A DNA stretch of 64,000 nt, taken from positions 434,001-498,000 of the forward strand of contig NZ_VITI01000002.1 of NCBI RefSeq assembly GCF_007827795.1. The letters are read 5' to 3'. This DNA comes from Azospirillum brasilense. GTDB taxonomy: Bacteria > Pseudomonadota > Alphaproteobacteria > Azospirillales > Azospirillaceae. Position 1 is the stretch's first letter; every line of letters begins with the position of its first letter. The position numbers were made by a program, and so were the translations under genes. This document shows positions 17,562-25,546 of this stretch, piece by piece. Under the pieces are notes generated by a model. It had not been told where the DNA came from. It ran no database searches and saw only the letters and a list, made by a program, of their open reading frames with translations.

Positions 17562-17571
17562 CTTCGGTCAA
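17543..17571 (-). promoter_or_regulatory. Predicted sigma-70-type promoter of the 13-gene operon
   Basis: On the minus strand, TTGACC (17571-17566) is followed after 17 bp by CATACA (17548-17543), a fair -35/-10 pair. It lies 59 bp upstream of the regulator's GTG start and overlaps operator 2. Predicted by eye only. Confidence 0.4.
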
Positions 17572-17682
17572 CAGCGATGTTGGGGGTGCGAATGATCCAG
17601 GCGCGATCAATCGGGTTCCTGCAGGCACGCGCGGCGGGAGGGCACGGCGGGCGAGGGATGGGCAAGCCGGATGCCCAAAAGA

Positions 17683-17712
17683 AAAAGGCGCCTCGGAAGG
17701 GAGGCGCCTTTT
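17683..17712 (-). terminator. Rho-independent terminator of dcd
   Basis: GAGGCGCCTTTT (17701-17712) pairs with AAAAGGCGCCTC (17683-17694) around a 6-base loop. Read on the minus strand it runs into TTTTTCTTTT, 22 bases after the dcd stop. It separates dcd from the promoter of the downstream operon. Confidence 0.85.
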
Positions 17713-17733
17713 CGTCGTTTTCGTCGTTTGCCG

Positions 17734-18318
17734 TCAGGACTGTTCCAGGTTGATCCGGCTTGGCAGCGGGTCGAGCTGGTCGCGGTATTTGGCGTCGGGG
17801 CGCGCGGCGTAGGGCTTCGAGGTCGGCGACATCAGCGTCTCGAAGCTGAGGGCGCAGATCCGCATGCCCGGACGCAGCGCCAGCGGCAGCCGTCCGCAAT
17901 TGAAGAATTCCAGCGTGATGCGGCCGTTCCAGCCCGGATCGATGGTGTGCGCGGTGGCATGCACCATCAGGCCCAGGCGGGCGAGGCTGCTGCGGCCGTC
18001 CAGGCGGCCGGCGATGTCGTTGGGCAGGCCGATGCGCTGGACGGTGATGCCAAGCACCAGTTCGCCCGGATGGAGGAAGAACGGCTCGCCGACGGGAACC
18101 TCGACCCGGTCCATCAGCTTGTCGGGAACCTGGCTGGGATGGCCCTCGGGCGGGGCGAGGTCGACGAAGGCCGCCTTGCCCGGCGGGAAGACCTGGAAGG
18201 CGCTCCCGAGTTGCAGGTCGACCGACATGGCGCCGATCTGGCTCTCGGCCGGCAACGGGTCGATCTCGATGCGTCCTTCGGCGAGGTATCGGCGAATATC
18301 GACGTCTGACAGCTTCAT
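17734..18318 (-). CDS. dcd: dCTP deaminase
   Basis: The 194-residue protein matches bacterial dCTP deaminase (E. coli 193), which converts dCTP to dUTP for dTMP synthesis. Motifs: ESQIGAMSVDLQLGSAF, VPVGEPFFLHPGELVLG, GRSSLARLGLMVH (trimer-interface nucleotide loop) and GWNGRITLEFFN with the catalytic Glu. ATG 18316-18318 starts the conserved MKLSDVDIRRYL. It stands alone, divergent from the next gene, with its own terminator downstream. Confidence 0.95.
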   Translation of the reverse strand: MKLSDVDIRRYLAEGRIEIDPLPAESQIGAMSVDLQLGSAFQVFPPGKAAFVDLAPPEGHPSQVPDKLMDRVEVPVGEPFFLHPGELVLGITVQRIGLPNDIAGRLDGRSSLARLGLMVHATAHTIDPGWNGRITLEFFNCGRLPLALRPGMRICALSFETLMSPTSKPYAARPDAKYRDQLDPLPSRINLEQS

Positions 18319-18450
18319 TCTTTCCGACCCTCCTGTCGAAACCGCAATCGGCGCGGCTCCGGTCGCTTTCCTGGCGCACTCTATAGCCGGATCGACGCCT
18401 CTCGACAACACAATCACCAGTCCCTTAGATGAGGCTCCTTAGCACAAGGG

Positions 18451-19350
18451 GTGATGGGAATGGCGGTATCCTCGATCGACGCGGCGGCAACGGACCCATC
18501 GGCAACAAACCACGAGGCCGAGTTGCGGCGTCTGTCCGTCATCCTGGGCGATGTCCCGCCCGCGGGCGCCCGGCCGGACGTGGTTTCGCTATTCCGGACT
18601 CGCGTCGCCGAACATGGGGAGCGGGTCCGACACCTGCGGGACTCCGTATCGCCGCTGTTCGTCATCAACGGCGACCTCGCCTCCTACAGCGCCGAGGACA
18701 GGCCTCTGCCGACGTTGATCCTGGTCGGCGACAATCCGGGGCGCCGGGAGTATGAGCAGTCGGTCTATCTGTGCGTCCAGGGGCGCGCGGGGGCCATGGC
18801 GCACAGCTTCTTCGACGGCATCTTCGGCGCCGGGTCCTTTCGCAGCAAGGTGATGGTGCTGAACAAAAGCTCCTTCCACACGCCGCGCACGGTGGGGCTG
18901 ACCGAGGCGATGCGCGACGATCCGGCGCTCGCCGAGGCCATCCGGCGCGACCAGGAGGAGAACGCCCGCCTGATCGCCGACTCGGTGGCGCTGCTCGGCG
19001 TTCCGGTCATCACCATCGGCATGGAGAGCGGAGGGACGACCTTCCAGAGCTTCCGCAAGTCGCTGGAGGCCCGTTACCGCGCCCACGGCAACCCGTCGGC
19101 GATTTTCCAGGGGAAGCGCCTCGCCGGCCCCTTCCGCAAGGTGCCGCACTTCTCGCTGTCGAAGATTTTCTGCCGCAACGCCGATCCCGCCTGGAACGCC
19201 GCGCTCGAACGTTTCCTGGCTCGCCACGCGGCGGTGGCAGGACTGCGGACGGACAACGGCAACGTGTCGTCCAAGCTGCTGCTCGGGCTGGGGGACGGTG
19301 CTCTGCTGGCCGATTATCTGGACACGGTGATCCTCGGGAATGGCGGGTAA
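18451..19350 (+). CDS. Uracil-DNA-glycosylase-like protein (tentative)
   Basis: The 299-residue protein is not confidently recognised. The segment LILVGDNPGRREYEQ resembles the GDxPG water-activating motif of the uracil-DNA glycosylase superfamily, VMVLNKSSFHTPRT the following strand, and PHFSLSKIFCRN sits where UDGs have the HPS DNA-contact loop. No Fe-S cysteine cluster is present. The N-terminal 65 residues are variable. It diverges from dcd, which also keeps uracil metabolism in check, a suggestive but weak link. It precedes the TauE-type gene by 6 bp. ATG 18451 or 18454 may be the start. Confidence 0.55.
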   Translation: MMGMAVSSIDAAATDPSATNHEAELRRLSVILGDVPPAGARPDVVSLFRTRVAEHGERVRHLRDSVSPLFVINGDLASYSAEDRPLPTLILVGDNPGRREYEQSVYLCVQGRAGAMAHSFFDGIFGAGSFRSKVMVLNKSSFHTPRTVGLTEAMRDDPALAEAIRRDQEENARLIADSVALLGVPVITIGMESGGTTFQSFRKSLEARYRAHGNPSAIFQGKRLAGPFRKVPHFSLSKIFCRNADPAWNAALERFLARHAAVAGLRTDNGNVSSKLLLGLGDGALLADYLDTVILGNGG

Positions 19351-19356
19351 CCGCGG

Positions 19357-20106
19357 GTGTTCAACGAAACGGTCGGTCTGACGGCGCTGATCCTGGCCGT
19401 CGCCACACTGTACGCCGCGGTCGGACAGGCCGGCGCCTCGGGCTATCTGGCGGTCATGGGAATCGTCGGACTCGATCCGGCGACGATGAAGCCGACGGCG
19501 CTCGCCCTCAATCTCCTGGTGGCAACCATCGGCACCGTCCGTTTCGCACGCGCCGGGCTGTTCGACTGGCGCGCCTTCTACCCGTTCGGCGTGCTGGGGA
19601 TGCCCTTCTCGTTCCTCGGCGGGACGCTGCACCTGCCGCCGCATCTCTATTACCCGCTGGTCGGGGCGATCCTTCTCCTGGCGGCTCTGGAACTCGCGCG
19701 TTCCACCTGGGCGGCGCGCGGAACGCCCGAACGGGCGGATGCGACCGTGCCGCCCATCCTGCCGGCGCTCGCCGCCGGGGCCGCCGTGGGGTTCCTGTCC
19801 GGGATGACCGGCACGGGCGGCGGCATTTTCCTGGCGCCGCTGATCCTGCTCATGGGCTGGGTCGAGACGCGCCGCGCCGCCGCCGTGTCGGCCGCCTACA
19901 ACCTGCTGAACTCGGCGGCGGCGCTGGCCGGGACCTGGACGACCGCGACGACCCTGCCCGCGGCCCTGCCCTGGTGGCTGGCCGCCGCCGGGGTGGGCGG
20001 GGCGGTCGGCGCGTGGCTGGGCAGCCGCCATCTGCCGACCGCGGCGCTGCGCTATCTTCTGTCGGCGATCCTCGCTCTGTCCGGCCTCAAGATGCTGACG
20101 GCCTGA
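19357..20106 (+). CDS. TauE/SafE-type sulfite/anion permease
   Basis: The 249-residue inner-membrane protein has seven to eight hydrophobic segments and the two related family repeats, GQAGASGYLAVMGI near the N-terminus and SGMTGTGGGIFLAPLILL in the middle. TauE/SafE proteins move sulfite or sulfonate-related anions across the membrane. Start is GTG 19357, 6 bp after the previous stop, suggesting co-transcription. Its 3' end overlaps the convergent SDR gene by 20 bp. Substrate cannot be read from the sequence. Confidence 0.85.
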   Translation: MFNETVGLTALILAVATLYAAVGQAGASGYLAVMGIVGLDPATMKPTALALNLLVATIGTVRFARAGLFDWRAFYPFGVLGMPFSFLGGTLHLPPHLYYPLVGAILLLAALELARSTWAARGTPERADATVPPILPALAAGAAVGFLSGMTGTGGGIFLAPLILLMGWVETRRAAAVSAAYNLLNSAAALAGTWTTATTLPAALPWWLAAAGVGGAVGAWLGSRHLPTAALRYLLSAILALSGLKMLTA

Positions 20107-21136
20107 CCCTCGAGTCCTCCCACGCCCGCCGCTCCCAGACCTGGGCGGGCAGACGGCTCATCAGCGCGATGGGCAGCAGGAACAGAGCGAGATTGGTCCA
20201 GGAGAAGGCCCGGCGTCCGTCCGTCCGTCCTTGCGGCGCCTGCGCGGCGGCGCGCTCCATCCAGCCGCCGCTCGCCTCCCGGTAATCAGGCATGGCCTCC
20301 AGAACGCCGCCGGAGGTGTCGTGGGCCGGACGGTTGTCGAACATGTCGCGGTCCATCCGGTGGGCCAGCATGCGGTCGGCCAGCGCCGGCGCCACCGCGT
20401 GCGGCAGGGCGGCGGTGCGCCCCGCGGCGCCGACGAACAGTTCCGGCCGGGGGTTCTCGGCCAGGCGCAGGATGGCCTCGGCCACCTCCTCCGGCGGGCG
20501 CAGCGGCGTCATCGCCTTGACGGCGCGGCCGGTGTAGTTGGCGCCATGCTGCCACAGCGGCGTGTCGATGGGACCGGGCAGCACCGTGCAGACCTGGATG
20601 CCGGGGTCCTCCACCAATTCCTGCCGCAGCGTTTCGGAGAAGCCGCGCACCGCGAATTTGCTGGCGGCGTAGGCGGCGGCGTAGCGCTGCCCGACGATCG
20701 AGGCCAGCGAGGCGACGTTGATGACCGTGCCCTCCTCCCGCTCCAGGAAATGCGGCAACACGGCCCGGCAACCATTCGCGGTGCCGAAGAAGTTCGTGCG
20801 CATCACCTCCTCGAACACGTCCTGCGGAGTCTCCTCGAAGCGCCCGAAGGCGATCACGCCCGCGTTGTTCACCCAGACGTCGATCCCGCCGAACACCTCG
20901 ATGGCGCGCTCGGCCAACCGGTTCATCTGCTCCTGGTCGCGCACGTCGGTGGGCACGACCATCGCCCGCCCCCCGGCCTCGATGCAGTCCTCCGCGACCT
21001 CGTGCAGAGCGGCGTGACGCCGCGCCGCCAGCACCACCGCGGCGCCGTGGCGCGCGAACTCCAGGGCCGTCGCCCGGCCGATCCCGCTGGACGCCCCGGT
21101 GACGACCACCACCTTGTCGAAATGCCGACCAGCCAT
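20087..21136 (-). CDS. Short-chain dehydrogenase/reductase with C-terminal membrane segment
   Basis: The 349-residue protein has a classical SDR core: VVVTGASSGIGRATAL cofactor loop (about 10-25), NNAGV, catalytic Ser in NVASLASIVG, and YAASK with the catalytic Tyr/Lys. LAARRH after strand 2 (Arg rather than Asp) favours NADP(H). Beyond the usual 250-residue core is an extra 100 residues ending in a hydrophobic stretch, NLALFLLPIALMS, probably a membrane anchor. This long form is common among uncharacterised SDRs. Its promoter region is shared with the divergent tusA-like gene. Confidence 0.9.
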   Translation of the reverse strand: MAGRHFDKVVVVTGASSGIGRATALEFARHGAAVVLAARRHAALHEVAEDCIEAGGRAMVVPTDVRDQEQMNRLAERAIEVFGGIDVWVNNAGVIAFGRFEETPQDVFEEVMRTNFFGTANGCRAVLPHFLEREEGTVINVASLASIVGQRYAAAYAASKFAVRGFSETLRQELVEDPGIQVCTVLPGPIDTPLWQHGANYTGRAVKAMTPLRPPEEVAEAILRLAENPRPELFVGAAGRTAALPHAVAPALADRMLAHRMDRDMFDNRPAHDTSGGVLEAMPDYREASGGWMERAAAQAPQGRTDGRRAFSWTNLALFLLPIALMSRLPAQVWERRAWEDSRVRPSAS

Positions 21137-21308
21137 AAGCGTTGCTCCCGCATTGTTCGTTCGAATCCGTTTCCCTGGCTAACATCCCAACCCGGCAAAG
21201 GTGCCCTGGGCCTCCGGACCGCCGAACTGTCCGGAACGGTGGAGACGGCGGCGCGAACCCGCTACAGTCGCGGCGTCCGGTGCCCATGCAGAAGAAGAGG
21301 TTACGTTC

Positions 21309-21545
21309 GTGGCGGCCAAGGAACTCGACGTGAAGGGGCTGCATTGCCCGCTGCCCATCCTGCGGACGCGCGCCCTGCTGGACAAAATGGCCGAGGGGGA
21401 GGAGGTGATCGTCTACGCCACCGACCCGGCGTCGATCATCGACTTCAAGCATTTCTGCAACACGACCGACAACGTGCTGCTGGCGCACGAGACGCGCGGC
21501 GAGGTGTTCGTGTACCACATCCGCCGCGGCGTCTCCGTCGCGTGA
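21309..21545 (+). CDS. TusA-family sulfur carrier protein
   Basis: The 78-residue protein has the TusA/SirA fold with the sulfur-binding Cys in GLHCPLPILRTR (CPxP motif, Cys about residue 13), then IDFKHFCNTTDN. TusA-type proteins carry persulfide sulfur for tRNA thiolation, molybdenum cofactor enzymes or sulfur oxidation. The start is taken as GTG 21309, with GAAGAAGAGG upstream; the open frame extends to 21201 without homology. It begins a rightward group with a DUF2478-DUF364 protein and DUF1244 protein facing moeA, which suggests a role in sulfur or molybdenum metabolism. Confidence 0.88.
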   Translation: MAAKELDVKGLHCPLPILRTRALLDKMAEGEEVIVYATDPASIIDFKHFCNTTDNVLLAHETRGEVFVYHIRRGVSVA

Positions 21546-21577
21546 CTTTCGTCTCCATCTCCGAAGGAGCCCGCCCC

Positions 21578-22816
21578 ATGCCGACCCTGCGCCCCGCGGT
21601 TCCGCCCCCGCTGCGTCCCGGCGCGGTGGTCCATGGCCCCGGCTCCGCCGCCGTGGACGCGATGATCGACCGCTTCGTGACGGAGTTGCAGCGGCGCGGC
21701 TTCCGCGTCGGCGGCGTGATCCAGCGCAACACCGGCGCCCCCGGCGACTGCGCCGACCTGATGGAGCTGGTGGACGTCGCCACCGGCCAGGCCTACGACA
21801 TCTCGCAGCATCTGGGCCGCCAGTCGCGATCCTGCCGCGTCGATCCCCAGGGAGTGGCCGAGGCCAGCCAGGCGCTGCGCCGCGCCATCGGGGAGCGCGC
21901 CGACCTGCTGGTGGTCAACAAGTTCGCCGGTCTTGAGGCGCACGGCGAAGGGCTGGCGGACGAACTGCTGGCCGGCATCGCCGAAGGCATTCCGGTGCTG
22001 ACCAGCGTCGGCAGCCGATTCCTCAACGAATGGCAGAGCTTCACCGGCGGCTTCACCTCCCTGATCTCGCCGGACGAGGACGCGCTGTGGCGCTGGTGGG
22101 GGGCGCACCGGCTCTACGACGACCTGCTGCACGGGGTTGAGGATGCCGAGGTCCGCGCCATCACCATCGGCGCCAAATGGATCATGGTGGAGACGGACGG
22201 CACCACGGGAGCCGGCATCGGGCTGGCCGCCCGCCCGCAGTCGGCGCCGCCGCCCGATCCGGCGCGCTGGGCCGGGGTCGGCCTCGCCCGACTGGCCGCC
22301 CACGCCGCGCGCTCCTGGGACCCGCAGGAGGCCGCGGTCGGCATGGCCGCGCTGAACGCCCACTACAACCGCCCCGACCTGACCGGCTCAGCAGCGAACG
22401 GGCTTGACCTGTTCACCGGGATGGAGGGGCGCGTGGTCGTCTTCGGGGCCTTCCCGCAGATTGCCCGGCGCCTGCCCAACGCCCATGTGGTCGAGATGAA
22501 CCCCAGCGACGGGGAGTATCCGGAAGCCGCCGGGGAATGGCTGCTGCCGGGCGCGGAGGGCGCGGCGATCACCGCCTCCACCCTGACGAACCGCACCCTG
22601 CCCCGCCTGCTGTCGGTGGCCGAGGGAACCCGCGTCGCCCTGGTCGGGCCGGGGACGCCGCTGACCCCGCGGCTGTTCCGCTACGGCGTCGCCACGCTGG
22701 CCGGCTTCGTGGTGGAGGACCGCGACGCCGTGGCCGAGGCGATCCTGGGCGGCGGCTCGTCCCGGAGCTTCCACCGCCATGGCCGCTTCGTCACGCTGCA
22801 CAACGAACAGAATTGA
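21578..22816 (+). CDS. DUF2478-DUF364 fusion protein
   Basis: The 412-residue protein joins two domains. Residues about 10-165 resemble DUF2478 (GPGSAAVDAMIDRFVTEL, GGVIQRNTG, LGRQSRSCRVDP, LLVVNKFAGLEA), a P-loop-like family often beside molybdate genes. Residues about 180-400 resemble DUF4213/DUF364 putative metal-chelation proteins (GAKWIMVETDG, RVVVFGAFPQIARRL, ITASTLTNRTLPRLL, VALVGPGTPLTP). No signal peptide or membrane segment, so cytoplasmic. ATG 21578 has GAAGGAG upstream and lies 32 bp after the tusA-like gene. Function is unknown; the neighbours suggest metal (molybdenum) or sulfur handling. Confidence 0.8.
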   Translation: MPTLRPAVPPPLRPGAVVHGPGSAAVDAMIDRFVTELQRRGFRVGGVIQRNTGAPGDCADLMELVDVATGQAYDISQHLGRQSRSCRVDPQGVAEASQALRRAIGERADLLVVNKFAGLEAHGEGLADELLAGIAEGIPVLTSVGSRFLNEWQSFTGGFTSLISPDEDALWRWWGAHRLYDDLLHGVEDAEVRAITIGAKWIMVETDGTTGAGIGLAARPQSAPPPDPARWAGVGLARLAAHAARSWDPQEAAVGMAALNAHYNRPDLTGSAANGLDLFTGMEGRVVVFGAFPQIARRLPNAHVVEMNPSDGEYPEAAGEWLLPGAEGAAITASTLTNRTLPRLLSVAEGTRVALVGPGTPLTPRLFRYGVATLAGFVVEDRDAVAEAILGGGSSRSFHRHGRFVTLHNEQN

Positions 22817-22827
22817 GAGGGATTGGA

Positions 22828-23154
22828 ATGGACGAGAAGACCCGCACCGAGCTGGAAGCCGCCGCGTTCCGCGGTCTGGTCGCGCATCTCCAGAAGCGCA
22901 CCGACGTGCAGAACATCGACCTGATGAATCTGGCCGGCTTCTGCCGCAACTGCCTGTCCAAATGGTACGCCGCCGCCGCCAGGGAGCGGAACGTGCCGCT
23001 GACCGACGAGGAGGCCCGCATCGCCGTCTACGGCATGCCCTATTCGGACTGGAAGGCGAAGCACCAGAAGGAAGCCACCCCCGAGCAGCAGAAGACGTTC
23101 GAGGACACCAAGCCCCTGCATGCCGAGATCAGCGGCCACATGCCGAAGAAGTAA
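22828..23154 (+). CDS. DUF1244 protein
   Basis: This 108-residue protein fits the proteobacterial DUF1244 family: FRGLVAHLQKRTDVQNIDLM, the conserved NLAGFCRNCLSKW with CxxC, and VYGMPYSDWKAKHQ. The family is helical with no assigned function; the CxxC pair could bind metal or form a disulfide. It starts 11 bp after the DUF2478-DUF364 gene with GAGAGGGATTGG upstream, so it belongs to the same transcript. It ends 48 bp before the convergent moeA stop, across a palindromic repeat. Confidence 0.88.
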   Translation: MDEKTRTELEAAAFRGLVAHLQKRTDVQNIDLMNLAGFCRNCLSKWYAAAARERNVPLTDEEARIAVYGMPYSDWKAKHQKEATPEQQKTFEDTKPLHAEISGHMPKK

Positions 23155-23164
23155 GGGCTCCCCT

Positions 23165-23190
23165 CCCTCTCCCGGCCCTCCGGGAGAGGG
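23165..23190. repeat. REP-like palindrome / bidirectional terminator
   Basis: CCCTCTCCCGG (23165-23175) and CCGGGAGAGGG (23180-23190) form an 11-bp perfect stem with a 4-base loop. It fills the gap between the convergent DUF1244 and moeA genes, so it can end both transcripts. The CCCTCTCC...GGAGAGGG pattern recurs at 27.0 and 30.8 kb. Confidence 0.75.
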
Positions 23191-23202
23191 ATTGTCCGGC
23201 GC

Positions 23203-24456
23203 TCAGGCGAACAGGCCGGTGAAGGGCAGGAACTCCACCATGTCCCCCTCGCGGATCGCCGTGGCATCCGCCGGCATGTCCACCAGCCCGTCGGCCTCGA
23301 CCATCGAGGTCAGGACGCCGGAGCTGTCGCTGGGAAACTTGTGGGCGACTGGGCGGCCATCCGGTCCGGTCGCCAGACGGGCGCGCAGGAACTCGCGGCG
23401 CCCCGGCTTCTTCTTGAAGTCGAAGCCGGCAACGACAAGGCAGCGGGGGGCCGGCGCGTTCTTCGCACCCGACAGGCGCAGCACCAGCGGGCGCCCCACC
23501 AGCATGAAGGTCACCATCGCCGAAACCGGGTTGCCCGGCAGGCCGAGGAAGGGCGTGGTCCCGATGCGCCCGAGCGCCAGCGGCTTACCCGGCTTCAGCG
23601 CCAGTTTCCACAGATCGACGGACCCCAGTTCGCCGACCACCGCTTTCACATGATCCTCCTCCCCCACCGACGCTCCGCCGGAGGTGACGACGAGATCGGC
23701 GGTCGCCGCGGCGTCGGCCAAGGCGGCACGGGTCACGTCCGGCTTGTCGGGCAGGATGCCGAGGTCGCGCACGTCGGCCCCCAGCGCGTCGAGCTGGGCG
23801 GCCAGCGTGTAGCGGTTGGCGTCGTAGATGGTGCCCTCCGGCTTGTCCGTTCCCGGCTCGCGCAACTCGTCGCCGGTGGAGAACAGGACGACGCGCAGAC
23901 GCTTGCGCACCGACAGGCTCGACCGCCCGACCGCGGCGGCCAAGCCGATCTCCTGGGCGCGCAGCCGCAGGCCGGGGGTCAACACGACCGACCCGGCCGT
24001 CATGTCCTCCCCGGCGTCACGAATGTTGGCGCCGCGCTGGAGGGTGGCGGGCACCAGCACCGCACCGTCCTCGGCCCGGCAGTCCTCCTGCATGGCGACG
24101 GTGTCGACCCCCACCGGGATCGGCGCGCCGGTGAAGATGCGCACCGCCTCGCCCGGCCCGACCGTTCCGGGGAAGACGGAGCCCGCCGGCACACGCCCCA
24201 CCACGGCCAGCCGCCGGACATCGCCTTCCGCACCCGCGGAGTCCGCCTTGCCGTATCCCCAGCCGTCCATCGCCGAGACGGCGACCGGCGGCACATTCAC
24301 CGTCGCCGTCACCGGTTCCGCCAGGATGCGGCCGAGCGCGGCGCGCAACGGCACCTCCTCGGGCTCCGTCACCGCGCCGTAGGTCCGCTGCACGCGGGCC
24401 AGCGCCTCGTCCAGCGGGATGGGGGCGGCGGGGCCGGGGCCGGCGAAGCAGTCCAT
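23203..24456 (-). CDS. moeA: Molybdopterin molybdenumtransferase
   Basis: The 417-residue protein inserts molybdate into adenylylated molybdopterin in the cytoplasm. Family motifs: PIPLDEALARV at the N-terminus, VAVSAMDGWGYG, VFSTGDEL-type VLFSTGDELREPG, VTSGGASVGEEDHVK (domain 3) and LGLPGNPVSAMVTFML. The four MoeA domains are present at normal length. It diverges from the ABC permease gene across a 400-bp gap and converges on the DUF1244 group. Confidence 0.94.
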   Translation of the reverse strand: MDCFAGPGPAAPIPLDEALARVQRTYGAVTEPEEVPLRAALGRILAEPVTATVNVPPVAVSAMDGWGYGKADSAGAEGDVRRLAVVGRVPAGSVFPGTVGPGEAVRIFTGAPIPVGVDTVAMQEDCRAEDGAVLVPATLQRGANIRDAGEDMTAGSVVLTPGLRLRAQEIGLAAAVGRSSLSVRKRLRVVLFSTGDELREPGTDKPEGTIYDANRYTLAAQLDALGADVRDLGILPDKPDVTRAALADAAATADLVVTSGGASVGEEDHVKAVVGELGSVDLWKLALKPGKPLALGRIGTTPFLGLPGNPVSAMVTFMLVGRPLVLRLSGAKNAPAPRCLVVAGFDFKKKPGRREFLRARLATGPDGRPVAHKFPSDSSGVLTSMVEADGLVDMPADATAIREGDMVEFLPFTGLFA

Positions 24457-24857
24457 GCGACAATCCTTCTCCCTTGAGGGCCACCCTCACGGGGCGGCGC
24501 CGCGTCATATCACCCCGGATAGTCCGGTGCGCGGTCATGTTCCACCTTGATCATCGTCAAGACGCGGCGCGGCGCAAGCGTCCGTTCGTGGACGCTCCAT
24601 CACGGTGGAACATCACAGCGGATATTTCGCGTCTTAATTGTTTGATGCGCGAATTAAATTTCGCAGCGCTGCGTTTTCCGCCTTGCGCATTTGGATCGAT
24701 CCAAATAGGCTTCCCCAACATCCGGCGCCGGAGGCATCGCCGCGGTTCGCCGGACGACGAGAGGCCGATAACGAGAATCCCGCACAGGGACCGTCCGCCG
24801 GCGGCGCGCAACGCCCTCGGCATGGTTGCGGCCGGTCCGGATGCGGAGGGAAAGCCC
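24457..24857. other. 401-bp divergent regulatory region
   Basis: The gap between moeA and the polar amino acid ABC operon holds no convincing gene. It includes an AT-richer core at about 24,613-24,665, a perfect 12-bp palindrome CGCAGCGCTGCG (24662-24673), the 18-bp palindrome listed separately, a small stem AGCGTCC/GGACGCT (24577-24583/24590-24596), and a spaced repeat ATGTTCCACC (24537-24546)/GGTGGAACAT (24604-24613). The promoters of both divergent units must lie here. Confidence 0.6.
24689..24706. promoter_or_regulatory. Perfect 18-bp palindrome, probable LacI-type operator
   Basis: ATTTGGATCGATCCAAAT is perfectly symmetric with a central CG, the usual form of LacI-family operators. It is 152 bp upstream of the first ABC permease gene, whose operon encodes a LacI-family regulator at 28.9 kb. 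That regulator is the likely ligand. Confidence 0.6.
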
Positions 24858-25532
24858 GTGAACTACACCTTCGATTTCAAGGCGGTCATCGATTCCTGGG
24901 ACTATCTGCTCCAGGGCGCGTGGCTGACCGTGCAACTGTCGATCGGCGCCATGGTGCTCGGCCTGATCGTCGCCATCCTCTGCGCGCTCGGCAAGACGTC
25001 CGGGCCGAAGCCGGTCCGCTGGGTGATCAACGCCTACATCGAGGTGGTCCGCAACACGCCCTTCCTGGTGCAGATCTTCCTGATCTTCTTCGGCCTGCCG
25101 ACCATGGGCATCCGCCTGTCGCCCGACCTCGCCGCGCTGATCGCCATGGTGATCAATGTCGGCGCCTACGCGACGGAGATCATCCGGGCCGGCATCGAAT
25201 CGATCCAAAAGGGCCAGATCGAAGCCGGGCTGGCGCTGGGGCTGAGGCCGTTGCAGGTCTTCCGCTACATCGTCATCAAGCCGGCGCTGCGCACCGTCTA
25301 CCCCGCGCTTACCAGCCAGTTCATCCTGCTGATGCTCAGTTCCAGCGTGGTCTCGGCGATCTCGGCGGACGAGCTGACCTCGGTCGCCAACAACATCCAG
25401 TCGCAGACCTTCCGCAGCTTCGAGATCTACATCGTGGTGACCGGCATCTATCTGGCGCTGGCGATGATGTTCTCCGCGCTGTTCGCCGGCATCTACAAGC
25501 TGGCCTTCGCCTACGACACCGACCGGCGCTGA
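24858..25532 (+). CDS. Polar amino-acid-type ABC permease 1
   Basis: The 224-residue inner-membrane protein fits the HisM/GlnP permease family: an N-terminal helix AWLTVQLSIGAMVLGL, EVVRNTPFLVQIFLIFFGLP and the coupling loop EAGLALGLRPLQVFRYIVI, with about five hydrophobic helices. GTG 24858 has GGAGGG 7 bases upstream and is chosen over earlier in-frame starts, whose translation is low-complexity. It opens a seven-gene rightward operon (two permeases, binding protein, ATPase, D-2-hydroxyacid dehydrogenase, LacI regulator, FAH-family enzyme). Confidence 0.92.
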   Translation: MNYTFDFKAVIDSWDYLLQGAWLTVQLSIGAMVLGLIVAILCALGKTSGPKPVRWVINAYIEVVRNTPFLVQIFLIFFGLPTMGIRLSPDLAALIAMVINVGAYATEIIRAGIESIQKGQIEAGLALGLRPLQVFRYIVIKPALRTVYPALTSQFILLMLSSSVVSAISADELTSVANNIQSQTFRSFEIYIVVTGIYLALAMMFSALFAGIYKLAFAYDTDRR

Positions 25533-25546
25533 GGGAGGGCCGAATC

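Noticed and set aside
20231-21577. Upstream extension of the DUF2478-DUF364 gene
   Set aside because: The extension would overlap the divergent SDR gene and the tusA-like gene; ATG 21578 has a good ribosome site and begins the domain.
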